DNA of 64,000 nt from Alloascoidea africana. Taxonomy: Eukaryota; Ascomycota; Alloascoideomycetes; Alloascoideales; Alloascoideaceae. The DNA is taken from NCBI GenBank assembly GCA_030581615.1, contig JAKTTT010000033.1, positions 124,001 to 188,000 of the forward strand, written 5' to 3'. The position numbers were made by a program, and so were the translations under genes. Under the pieces are notes generated by a model. That model made no database searches, was not told the origin of the DNA, and worked only from the letters and a program-made list of their open reading frames with translations. Shown here in pieces: positions 51,644 to 61,935 of the stretch (positions are counted from its first letter, which is position 1; the number at the start of each line of letters is the position of its first letter).

Positions 51644-52456
51644 CTGTACCTGTAAAACTTTTGGTCTACCAGGTAGATAGACATTGGATGCGGACATCTC
51701 TCTCCTTTCCTTCCATGCAACATGCAAGAGCACAAGTAGAAGAAACACAAGGCAGCAGTTAAAACAAGCATCAGAGAAAAAAAAAATACTAAGCATGTAT
51801 CAGACTGATCATTGGCACTGGAATTGATCAAGGACAAGGTAAGCATTCCAAAACTTGTGAAAGCGAATGCCCTTTTTTACTCCAAAAGTAAACTGTATAC
51901 AAATTATATTATCCGAATTATATAATCTTTTTACTTTTCATCTTTGATATTGTTTTTTCACTGTTGAAGGTCTTGGAATTAATGCCTTTGTCGAATGAGA
52001 ATTGCATAGTGAGAACTCTACTAGTCATTCTATGCTTTCGAGAACAAAAAAAAATCACAGATAGATAACACCCAACAAAGCCCAAAAGTGATCTTAGTAC
52101 AATAATCCTGACAATATTTGCCTGGAACACGAAGATCATCTCGATTCAACTCACCCATGAGAGAGCAATATGGGTGGTGTGGTCATGATGTCTAACAATC
52201 ATTAAGGATATTATCATAATTGACAGCAGCGTTTATCACTGCTATTGGACATAATAACCTCACACTCTATGAGAGATCACCAGACATGTTGTTGATTCAC
52301 CAAAGTTGAAGATGTTATAGGGTGTCGTGAAAAAATCGGCGTACTGTATTACACTGTTACAGGATTTCATAAGACTTTTGTATTAAAATTCTGGCAAAAG
52401 CACACATTTTTTCCCACCACGCTTTTCTTTCTTTTTTTTTTTTTTCTTATCGTGTT
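50645..52456. other. long convergent intergenic region, nothing recognised
   Basis: 1.8 kb between the convergent ends of the Myb/SANT-like gene and separase. It is dominated by poly-A/poly-T tracts (50785-50815, 50925-50950, 51005-51040), GTTT repeats (51199-51213) and a TTTATG/TTTTTG run (51605-51640). Short frames have homopolymer-driven translations. I see no tRNA, conserved protein or complete LTR. It is unusually long for a convergent spacer here. Confidence 0.5.
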
Positions 52457-55400
52457 TCAATTTGCAATTTTCAGTGGCAGACCGTAGACTATAGGTGAAG
52501 CGCCATTTAGAAACTTTAGAGTGCACTCATTTCGAGAAGCAGCAACAGCTTCGCAAATGTTTACGCCAGAAGTTGTTGCGCTCGATTCAAACAATCCCCA
52601 TTTGCGGAAAAGAGAAAGTGAAAACTTGTCAATATCTTTATCTGTGACATCCCACATGTTAACCAAGAGCATGGGACACCGTGCAACCATGTAAGCCATT
52701 GGTGTTCCCCAAGATTCGTACTCTCCACCATCGTGTATCTTGCCAGAACTGCATCCAAGTAAAAGTGTTGGGCAACACCGTTCCAGCTGCTTGACTTTTG
52801 CGGACCTCAAGTACTGCTCACCACCTCCATGACCAGCGTAGACGTATAGTGAGCTGTTGGAAAGAGCAGAGAGAACTTTATCCTCTGTAGGTTTTTCTCC
52901 AACAATGCCATCCCAAGACTTTAGCTTTGTGAATTCTGCTTTGAACCTCTCTTCTGTTCGTATTAGGTCACCACCAGCATTCAAAACATAGTATCCATTT
53001 TCTCGCGATATGCTCATTGTGTTGTATTCATTTTCCATGTCGTCTATCCGATACTTTGCGAGAGCTTTCTCCAATAAAGCAACAGATGGCATTCTCGATA
53101 CAGAGACATTCCGTAGAAATGGAAGAGACTCCCAGGGGAACCCATGACAACTTTTACCAAGCACCAAGACTGTATGCCGATCGCCTGTATCTGGCTCGCT
53201 TTCATCATCATTCCCAGAATCTGAACCAAAAGAATTTGCAGCTTCATCATGGTATGCCTTTAGGCTGTCCTCGATTTCCACATAGATTTGATCAATATCA
53301 ACCTCATCATATGCATTCTCCTCTCCATGGAATTGCAAAATGTCCAAAACAAAATAGATCAAGTCTTCTAACAAGTCTGTTCCTTCCAATTTAGAAGGAT
53401 GCCCTAGCCCAATAAACAGCTCATAAACACGATCATCGATCTCCAACTTTCCATCACTACTGATACCACTAATTCCCAATTCTTCAGCCTGTGTCTTTTT
53501 TTTTTTACCCTTTTGTTTTGATAGCCCACCTCCTCGCGTACGGCGCTTTGTAACCACTCGCCGCGAAGGCAGATATTTCCGTAACGTGCTCACAAATGCG
53601 TGTCTGAATCTGGACATCAACACCGGATTTTTCTTTGTTCGATTAAATATACCTTTGAATCCTCCAAGCCAACAGTATTCGGCATCATGGAGTAATTTTT
53701 CTAGACGAGCATCAAGTTCATATCGATCTTTCCACCACTTTTGTCTATCTTGTGGCGTGTTTATTTCTCCATTTTTGGGCCTTCTTGCCGTTTCATTACT
53801 CTTTGCGATTATTTCTTTTAACTCATTCATCCCATCTTGGAAAGAAAAGGACTCCTCATCCGAACCTCTTGAAGTATGGCGGCTCAGGGGCAACCGGACA
53901 ATAAACGGTGCGGATTGTGAATCGTAGCGCGTAAGAAGTAAATCTCTAGTATAAGGACAACAATCGATGAATACGACAGACCAGTTATCAGGAATCAAGT
54001 CAATTGATTTCTTTTCTAAATCAATTGGTTTATTGATGCTACTGGTTGGCATCTTTGATAGATCCAAATCAGGCCAGATAGATTGTGTAGTTGTTGTCTC
54101 TTTACCAAACGAGGAAAGCATTCTGTCATACTGAAGAGGAATCATCCGTGGAATTTCCATTACTTGGAAGAACGATGATAACATTCCGAACGAATAGCAC
54201 GGAGATATGGCTGCAAGAGTCGACAAAGAGGCATGCAAGAGTTTTGTAACATCTTGAAGCTCCGAAGTTGAACATAAATGAAGCCAATTTTCACAACCAT
54301 TTAAAAGTAAATCTTTTGCTGCAATAAGGTACTCAATAGCCTCTGCGGCACATTTGTTTTCCTTTCTAGTTCCTGATCCATCTGCTTTTAACGATACAGG
54401 ACCTAAACGTCTGGTTGTCTTCTTTTTAGGACTTGCTTTAATTGGGGTCAACGGGTTAAACCCATAGTTCACAATGACTTCTTGGTTAAGCGCTGAAATC
54501 GACGGCACAGAAATAGCCGAATCTTGAAGAATTGAGAAAACTGGATCGGTAGAAAAGACTCTTCTAGCTCTTGCTAAATTCTTTCTTGCATTTATCGTAT
54601 CGTGTATTACACCATCTCTAACTGCCTTAGGCTTGCTGCGACTGATTGAAACTGCGGGAGAACTTAGACCAGTATATGATTCTTCGTCTTTCAGTAAGAA
54701 ATCAGCACGAAGCAGCTCCTCTTGAAGCAAAAAGCTTGCTCTTGACCTTCTATTCTCTACATCAGCATGAATTCTTTGAAACAGGACAAGACTGTTTTTC
54801 TCCTGAGACGATGCAGTTTTACTAACAGGTAAAAGTAAGCTGTTCAAACTGAAAGGCTCCGAATCTGTCATTTCAACCTCGGGTATGTTTGAGGATGAAG
54901 AAGGAGAGCTTGGTCCTGTGATTGTAAGTTCTTTCAATTCTTCAGATACCGAGTCAACGTGGTTTTGTGAATTAACGATAAAAGAGATCTGCTCCTTCAT
55001 CTTTTCCCAACATCGATCCTCGTTTTCTTTGTCTTCTATGCTTTGATAAAACAATACACATGCCTTTTGATAGTATAGTTCTAACCACTTGTCGTCAAAA
55101 TCAATCTCCTCGTTGGAAAACCATCTGGTTTCAATCTGATTCAACAATTCTACACACTTTTCAGATTTGCCAAAATCGACATAAAACTCAACACAGTTGC
55201 ACATGATTAGAATTGAATTTCGGAGCCAGTTGCTCCTATCAATAATCTTTAACGCTTCTTGAATGTAAAATTCTGCATCACGACCCATACCAATGTGGCA
55301 ATATGCTCTGCTGGTTTGCATCAAGCCGGTAACGGTTAGTTTCGAAAGTCTCCATTTTGCTCTTAATATGAAACCATAGTTTTTCCCATATGGAACCGAA

Positions 55401-58400
55401 GACAGTTTATGTAACACGCTCTGGGTTATTTTAACTGTTCTTTTCCCGTGTATCACACTTTCACATCCTTTCCCTTCAAGCAAATATAATATTGAGTTGC
55501 TGTTTGAGACCCAGGAAGCACAGTAAAAGATTTCAACGAGTTGTTTTAATTTCTCAGTGTCAGAGACAGAAGGTAACGAGCTTAACGAATTGATATTCAA
55601 ATCTTCACTTGAATTAATGTGTTTGAGAATAGCTTTCATCAATTCTTCTGATCTTGGTATATCAGCAGTAATAAGAGCGCATTCGAGTTGGATCAGTTTC
55701 ATCGCCAGCACAATGCAATTTGATGGAGTTTTCTTGTTCCGTTTTAACACAATTCCAATCTTGTTCATTTCAGCAAGAGCACTGTTCAAATATCCTAATT
55801 CACAGAAGGAGAGAGCGCGCAGTTGATGCACTTCGATTTGAAGGTTGATGTCAAGACTATACTGAGGATCAGAAAGTCGCTTCGTTTCGTAAATCTTTGT
55901 CAGGCTTATTACAACTGCTGGGAATCCATGAACTGATAGTAAGTGAACAATGGACAAAAACAGCTCTTTATCCATTTCGATCATTGAAACCATGGCGAGA
56001 ACAGATTTTGGTTTGTTTTCAGGGAATTTTATATCGAGATATGAAATAAAATTCCCAACAACTCCAGTAAGTTGTTCAAAGCTTATCGAGTCTTGGAACA
56101 CATAAAGTTGGAAAAGAATTGTGTTTGTAATGACACCAGAATTAAAGCTACCATAGGTTGTTCTCGATAATAGGTCATCAACTAGAGGAGCCAACTCTTC
56201 AACTTCGTTATTGTTAAATTCGAGTGCTCTCGGTATATAAAATCTGATGCAAAACAGCATAAATAATGGATAGGTTTCATTGTAAAGCTCCACAAGCTTT
56301 GCAAATAGTCCCGAAAAAACCTCATGGTGGAGATTCTTAAGGTTTGAAGCATGTTGCATGACTATCAACACCAAGCACCCGCGTTTGGGATCTAGGGATG
56401 AGGCAAAGTTTTCGGGAACGTTTTTCAAAGAATTGAGACAGAATGCCAAACATTTGGATAATGTACCATATGCGCTTGTTGTTTTAACCAGCCGGTCATA
56501 TAACTGTATTAGTACATCATCATCATCATCATCATCATTATTCAATTCCGGTGATGTTAAATGATCGTCGATTTCCATAAATAAGTAGAGTGAATCTAAG
56601 CCCGATTTGATAGAAAGATCATACTGTTTCGACTCTGCCAGAAAATAGCATAACTTTTCATATTTTGACCTTAAGGAATCCAGATTTGTGTAACCTGTCA
56701 ATTTTAAATAACAGGTCTCTAGATGAATCGAGTCAAACCACAGTTTTTGAATCTGTTCAATAACTGATGATTCTGAGACGGGCATGGAGACATTTTTCAA
56801 CTTTAATCCAAAGTTGTAATACATATTTGATAGATTTTTAATTCTCTTTAAATGAGAAGGATTTGTTGATTCTGTTTGGGTAAGTATCCCGCTCATCAAC
56901 TCAAGGAGACGAACAATTCGCATATAGTCGGTGATCACATCAAAATCTTTCACAAATACAAAGAACTGATCTAGAATGTTGAGATATCCCCTCTCGAGTG
57001 ATTCACTTCCATTTTCTCGCCACTTTTTGATGAATTCGAGAACACAGACAAGCATCTCATCGTTGTTTTTCTCTACTGCACGCTCTGTGAAATTGAAAAG
57101 GTGGACCTGCAACTCTTTATTATCCCAGTATTGTACCAAGTTATGTTCCCGTATCAATGACACTATTCTCGGATAGTTGTGTTCGTCATTAACACTTGAC
57201 TTTAACAGCCTTATCAAGTTTCTACAAATGTTTTGTTGTGGAACTTCCAATTGGCTTTTGTATTTGCTCCATTCAAAAGCTCTAGATCCCTTCTGTAGCA
57301 GTTTCATATGTTAGTGGGGTCAAATCGTTGTTCAAAAATCGTTAGAATCATACCAATTCATCATGTAAACCTTGGAAAGTGTACAATAACTCCGCAACTG
57401 TATCCAACTTTTTCAAATCCTGTTTACATTCACAAAATCCAGCAAGAATCGGGGAAAACTTTTCGTATATGAATGCTCGCGTTTCCAAGTTTGCCAAAGC
57501 TGTATCTATCGTAGCAGCCATGGGTTGCAATTTTTTGTCAATACTATCATTATCATGATTCCCTCTTGTCGGATCGATCTGTATAGACAGAAAACGTAGT
57601 GAGATTTTCAACAGGGTATTTTCCAAATTCTTCAAGTCTCCAATGTTACTCGAATCCAAATCAGAACACTTTGCCTTTTCAGAAATCGAATCCAACAGTT
57701 TTGACAAGTATTTTAAACGAGCTGGTCGTAATTTGGCATCAAGACACTTGTTGGCCCAATTTATAGGATTGTTTTCATTCTCATTACTGAACAGAAACAC
57801 AACTTGCGAGAGCGGTAATTCCAACTCTATCTGCTCTTTAGAAAGCTTTGATAAACATTGTAGTAGAAAAATTGAGCTTGTTATTATCATGGTAGACAAA
57901 GCGCTTGCTATATCAGTGTTGGAATTGGGTATTTTATATTTCAACAACTTGCTCCAATCGTTTTTTTTGCTACTCCTTTTCTTGTCAAGGTCATTATTTT
58001 CATCCCGACATTCACCCCAGGATTTCGATACCATATCCAATGCCGTGTTTAACCGCAGATATAGTTTCCATAATTCCTCCAGAGCCGTTTTAATCATGCC
58101 CATTTCAATCAGCCGAAGCACAAAATTTGAGTGTTTTTTATCAATGTTAATATCATTTGCATTTTGTTGTGACGCTTTCAGAATATCGAACGCCATTGAA
58201 CAGTTACGAACAATTAGCTCTGTAGGTATAGTTGAGGAAATGGTATCTGGTTTGGATCGTAATCCTGGTGTAGAACGCGTACTGGTCGATCGTGATCGGC
58301 CCAGTGACACTGGCTTGTTGCTGGCTGCTTCCAAAGCACCAGGTGTTTTCGAGCGTGATTGCGGCCTCGACTTTGCAGACTGTTTCTGGAGTGATGGAGC

Positions 58401-58922
58401 TGAGGTCTTGGAAACAATGGATCGATGGTTTATAGCCTCTACATCGTTTACACCGTGGTGCATTTGTCGTTTGATTTTGTCGAGCGCATCCATAGAGGTT
58501 GAAATTATCTTTAACGCCTTTCCAGCATCAGGCTCTGTCCCATGCTCAAGCTCAGGTCCTAGACCATCCATTGATATTAGTCCACTTTCAGGTATTGGTA
58601 AACCGGGAGATTTAGATGTTTGAGAAGACCCTTTAGCCCTCGTTCTTCGTCCTTTTGTGGTTGGTTTTGTTGTGCGTGAAGCAGATGAAGACGATGATTT
58701 TGATGATAGAGAATCATCATTCGAATTCGAGTTTGTGTATGAGCTTGAGTCAGGGGCAAGCAACAAAGTTGAATTATCGGTCTCATGAATCTCTGCCCTC
58801 ATTATCTCAGACCGCGGAGTCTTTTGTAGAGTTGCCACAAGCAGTTTATTCAAAATAGAGAGTGAATGTAATGTTGTCGCATCACAGGGTATAGAAATGG
58901 GGGATATCGCCAAATCTGCCAT
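52457..58922 (-). CDS. ESP1: separase (Esp1/Cut1), one intron
   Basis: Exon 1 (58922-57354, 523 codons) and exon 2 (57292-52457) are joined over a 61-base intron (57293-57353, donor GTATGA, branch CACTAAC, acceptor CAG). Total is 2134 residues, nearer to vertebrate separase than to Esp1 (1630). The C-terminal caspase-like domain has the catalytic histidine at about 2011 (YVYAGHGGGEQYL) and the catalytic cysteine at about 2037 (LLLGCSSGKIHDGG), 26 residues apart as in human separase. Upstream is the HGFPWESLPFLR motif, also typical. The rest is helical-repeat-like, with a disordered Ser/Pro stretch (about residues 60-240 and 1320-1480). Separase cleaves cohesin Scc1 at anaphase under securin control. 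Without the intron the gene would be annotated as two. Confidence 0.95.
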
Positions 58923-59227
58923 TTGTGTGTATTACGTGTACTGGAAAAGTCTCGTGAGCGTGTCAAGAAGATGCAGTTTTCTGTAAGCGTGACAGTCGGG
59001 GACAACAAAGATGAATCAGCCCGTGTTTCCAATCACAGTGAGTCTGAAAATGCACTTTCCATGTCTCTTTGGAAGAGGTGAAGTTGATGTGTTTTCGGTG
59101 GAGGTTGTAGGTTTCCAGTTGTCATGCCAACCACCAAGAGGAAAATCTGGCAACGATGGGAATTTATATTTCCAAAAAGTACTAAAGCACACGAGTAGTA
59201 AACAGGTCTATCTAGATAGCTATAACA

Positions 59228-59259
<32 letters not shown>

Positions 59260-59314
59260 GATTATTATGACAGGTAGTTAAATAGGAAGGAAAGTGATAA
59301 AAGTAATGTTGTTT
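58923..59314. other. intergenic with a doubtful 88-codon frame
   Basis: The separase promoter and the 3' flank of the mannosyltransferase gene. A plus-strand frame (59011-59277, ATG) encodes 88 residues ending in a GAT-repeat-encoded Asp run; the N-terminal half (MNQPVFPITVSLKMHFPCLF) has no recognised family. It may be a small gene, but the tail reflects a GAT microsatellite at 59228-59262. I do not call it as a gene. Confidence 0.4.
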
Positions 59315-60520
59315 TCAGAAAATGTTCCACCAGCTGTTCTTCTCATGTAACGTTTTGCTGAGGGCTTTATAGTGTTCAATTTCATCCCAACAGTTTCTGC
59401 CCCACTGACAACCAGCCATGTTTATCAAAAAGTCTCGATCAGTTTCGTTATAGAAAAACTGGGGGTCGTTTGCAGCATCAGGACATGCGCCTGGGGGGAA
59501 AGCGTTAATTTTCTTCAAAGGCACGAAAGCTGTTCTGCTGCGAATCCAACCTTGAGTGCCGTACAAAGTTTCAAAAGCATCCTGTTCCTTGTGTTCCCAT
59601 TCCATGTGTTTTTGTTCGTAGAATACAGGGTCCCACCATATGTCAAGAAGAGACTCTGTCCATACACTTCTGCGGATGAAGAAACTCCCCAGATTGAAGC
59701 CTCCGCAATCCTGGGTGATGACGAGATCGATGGGCTGTGAGAGATCTGTGTTTTCAATCTGGAGCGGCATGCCCAAGGGGTTGAAGTAGTCCAATGTTCG
59801 GTGAGTTTCTGAGTCCAATTTGTTCAAAAACAAGTTCTCAAGAGAGACTTGGGGTTCCATGATCAAGGTGTGCAAATCAAGCCACCAGAACCACTCTGCA
59901 TCAGGGAATTGTCTCATGGTGCTACGCAATACATCCACTTTCTCCCAACTTTCTCTCCACTCGTGACTGTATCTCTTACGGGCGGTCATATCTCGAATTG
60001 CAAGTTGGTATCCATGTCTCTTGGCGTAGGCTTTCTTGTTGGCGATACTGCTTCTCTCGATAGACCATTCCTGGGTACCTTTCCACTTGTTCACGCCGCC
60101 ATCTTCGTTTGCGGCCAGCACGATGACCACGCCTCCTCTTTTGCTGGCCTTGATACCAGATCCAACAGCCCCCGTTGAGTCTGTGTAGACCTGGCCAATA
60201 CCAGGATCAGTTATTGCATTTGCAGGTTCTCCAGGAGTATTATGTTGGTCGTGGAAGCCCGAGCCGTAGACCGAGCCGACGACAGTGTCCCTTGAGCCTT
60301 CTGGTAAGATACTAAAAGGGCTTGTAAAAATGCTACCGAGGGGAGTGAGTAGAAGGACGACCAAGGTGATGAGCAGGGCCAGGACGACGGTCCTTTTGAG
60401 CTTGTCGAGTTGTCTGAAACGTATCAGTAGTCTTGCCAGCACATTGCTGCTTCTCTTGCGCGATCTGAACTTTGACGACGAGTCTTCATCGTTGGCGAAT
60501 GACGTGTCCTCCTTCATCAT
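59315..60520 (-). CDS. MNN10: alpha-1,6-mannosyltransferase, GT34 (Mnn10/Mnn11 family)
   Basis: A 401-residue type II Golgi membrane protein. A short basic cytosolic tail (RSRKRSSNVLARLLIRFRQ) leads into one transmembrane helix (residues about 45-66, TVVLALLITLVVLLLTPLG), then a stem and a GT34 domain. Family motifs include YAKRHGYQLAIRD, SHEWRESWEKVDVLRSTMR, PDAEWFWWLDLHTLIMEP (metal-binding DLH in this family), QDCGGFNLGSFFIRRS and WWDPVFYEQKHMEWEHKEQDA. In yeast Mnn10 and Mnn11 extend the alpha-1,6 mannan backbone in the M-Pol II complex. Which of the two it is cannot be settled by eye; MNN10 is the likelier. Confidence 0.9.
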   Translation of the reverse strand: MMKEDTSFANDEDSSSKFRSRKRSSNVLARLLIRFRQLDKLKRTVVLALLITLVVLLLTPLGSIFTSPFSILPEGSRDTVVGSVYGSGFHDQHNTPGEPANAITDPGIGQVYTDSTGAVGSGIKASKRGGVVIVLAANEDGGVNKWKGTQEWSIERSSIANKKAYAKRHGYQLAIRDMTARKRYSHEWRESWEKVDVLRSTMRQFPDAEWFWWLDLHTLIMEPQVSLENLFLNKLDSETHRTLDYFNPLGMPLQIENTDLSQPIDLVITQDCGGFNLGSFFIRRSVWTESLLDIWWDPVFYEQKHMEWEHKEQDAFETLYGTQGWIRSRTAFVPLKKINAFPPGACPDAANDPQFFYNETDRDFLINMAGCQWGRNCWDEIEHYKALSKTLHEKNSWWNIF

Positions 60521-60809
60521 GGCGAAGAGCTGGGGAAAGCTAAGAGCTGGGGAAAGCTAAGCTAAGAGCCGGGGCGTAATCAGAGAGATTCGAAGCGAGG
60601 GCAGGGCCTAAAGCAACTGAAGCTGGTGGGACTAAAAGCCTCATTAGTGTAAAAAGATAGAGAGCAGCTTTCGTGTACACCCGGACACCCGTCTTTATCC
60701 AGGCACCAGACCGCGATCAAGGAGAGACGACTCTTCCTTTTGGTTGTATTTGGTCCCTTTGAGACACTATCACCCCAGCAGCTCTTATCTGATTGGGTTG
60801 GGATTTGCA

Positions 60810-61703
60810 ATGAACAGTATAGCGTCGAATGAGGACTGTGAAAACCAGCTGACTTCCCACGGCGCTGAGCGGACTTTGCGCTCTCCGTCGCAAACCCAAA
60901 AGCGTCTGGGGCAGGAGCCTATTGAGGAGGAAGAAGAAGAAGAAGAAGAAGAGACGGAAGATCACTTTGGCTCCAGGCCAACGTACCCCCAGTTTTCGGT
61001 TCCTACGTATGGAATTGTGTCCCCTGAGAGAGCTTATCCGGCCGTGCCAGGCCCCAGTCCCGACACGGTCTCTGAGCAGACGCCGCTTTTGCTGGCAAAT
61101 GCCCCCTTGTCTCGCTCGCACGAGCACGAGTACGAGTACGAGTACGAGAGGACGAGCAGCCTCCAAAGGCCCAACGGGCTGCTCCAGGCTGTCCTAGCCG
61201 AACTGTCCTCGCTAACCAGCACCACTAGTGAGATGGTCAAGACCGTGCTCCGCACCTCGCTTGTCTTTGACGTCAAAACCTCTGAGACCCGGGACATTCT
61301 ACAGGCAGAGCGGACATTCCTTACCTGGATTAAAGTTGGACTAATGCTGGCTGTCCTTGGGTGTGGGATTCGGTTCAACTTCAGGTTCAACACGTCGGAC
61401 CCCACAGAATCCGCGCCAGCGCCAACGCCAACGCCCAGTCCTGCTCCTGCTCCTGCTCCTGCTCCCGGTCAGGGCAGGGGCAGAGAGACACACCCGGACG
61501 TGGTGATGTTCATGAGCATCGTGTTCCTGCTACTGGCCCTGGCCTGCTTCATCACAGGCATCTGTGTCTACGTGTACGCCATCTACCGGTACGCGACGGA
61601 GCGCGTGCACGTCATGAATACGTGGATGGTGACGCCGGCGTTCGTGAGCGTGGTGGCCGTGGTGTTCGGGCTCACGGTCGCGCTGATGGTGATGGGCGAG
61701 TGA
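60810..61703 (+). CDS. DUF202 membrane protein
   Basis: A 297-residue protein whose C-terminal third is a DUF202 domain: DILQAERTFLTWIKVGLMLA with the conserved ER-FL-W motif, then two further hydrophobic segments (VVMFMSIVFLLLALACFITG; WMVTPAFVSVVAVVFGLTVAL). The same fold forms the membrane part of Vtc polyphosphate polymerase subunits, but no SPX or VTC catalytic domain is present. The N-terminal 150 residues are disordered, with a polyglutamate run (about residues 41-50) and Glu-Tyr/Glu-His repeats encoded by GAGTAC hexamers. An Ala-Pro repeat sits inside the domain between the first and second helix. It lies divergent from the MNN10-type gene with 290 bases between them. I start at 60810; an upstream in-frame codon extends by 22 residues. 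Function is unknown; fungal relatives lie in vacuolar or plasma membranes. Confidence 0.8.
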   Translation: MNSIASNEDCENQLTSHGAERTLRSPSQTQKRLGQEPIEEEEEEEEEETEDHFGSRPTYPQFSVPTYGIVSPERAYPAVPGPSPDTVSEQTPLLLANAPLSRSHEHEYEYEYERTSSLQRPNGLLQAVLAELSSLTSTTSEMVKTVLRTSLVFDVKTSETRDILQAERTFLTWIKVGLMLAVLGCGIRFNFRFNTSDPTESAPAPTPTPSPAPAPAPAPGQGRGRETHPDVVMFMSIVFLLLALACFITGICVYVYAIYRYATERVHVMNTWMVTPAFVSVVAVVFGLTVALMVMGE

Positions 61704-61839
61704 GCTGATCTAGCGAACTAGAGACGAGAAATAGACTTTATATATACCCCACTGTCCGAATTACCCCGCCGTCCATGTGAAAACCGCTGATGGAATCGAT
61801 TAGCCCGATCCGTGCAATCACACTATCGCCGGCCAGCGA

Positions 61840-61845
61840 CCTCGG
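61840..61845. promoter_or_regulatory. CCTCGG motif upstream of acyl-CoA oxidase gene
   Basis: CCTCGG is the core bound by fatty-acid-responsive FarA/FarB-type zinc-cluster factors in filamentous ascomycetes (Por1 in Yarrowia). It lies about 90 bases upstream of the acyl-CoA oxidase start. One hexamer alone is weak evidence. Confidence 0.35.
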
Positions 61846-61867
61846 TCTGCCGTTGTGCAAAGGGCCA

Positions 61868-61876
61868 TATATATAT
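61868..61876 (+). promoter_or_regulatory. TATA box of acyl-CoA oxidase gene
   Basis: TATATATAT begins 68 bases upstream of the ATG at 61936; a second TATATA stretch at 61740-61746 is further away. Confidence 0.55.
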
Positions 61877-61935
61877 GTCTGTTCTTCCCCAGACCAGTCC
61901 TCCCGGTATCTGTATCTGTCCAAGACCTCTGCACC

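Noticed and set aside
52300-52456. Possible LTR start TGTTATAGGG before the separase end
   Set aside because: No matching second end, no target duplication and no internal element sequence found nearby.
59011-59277. 88-codon frame ending in an Asp run
   Set aside because: The tail is a GAT microsatellite and the rest has no family match; described in the spacer entry only.
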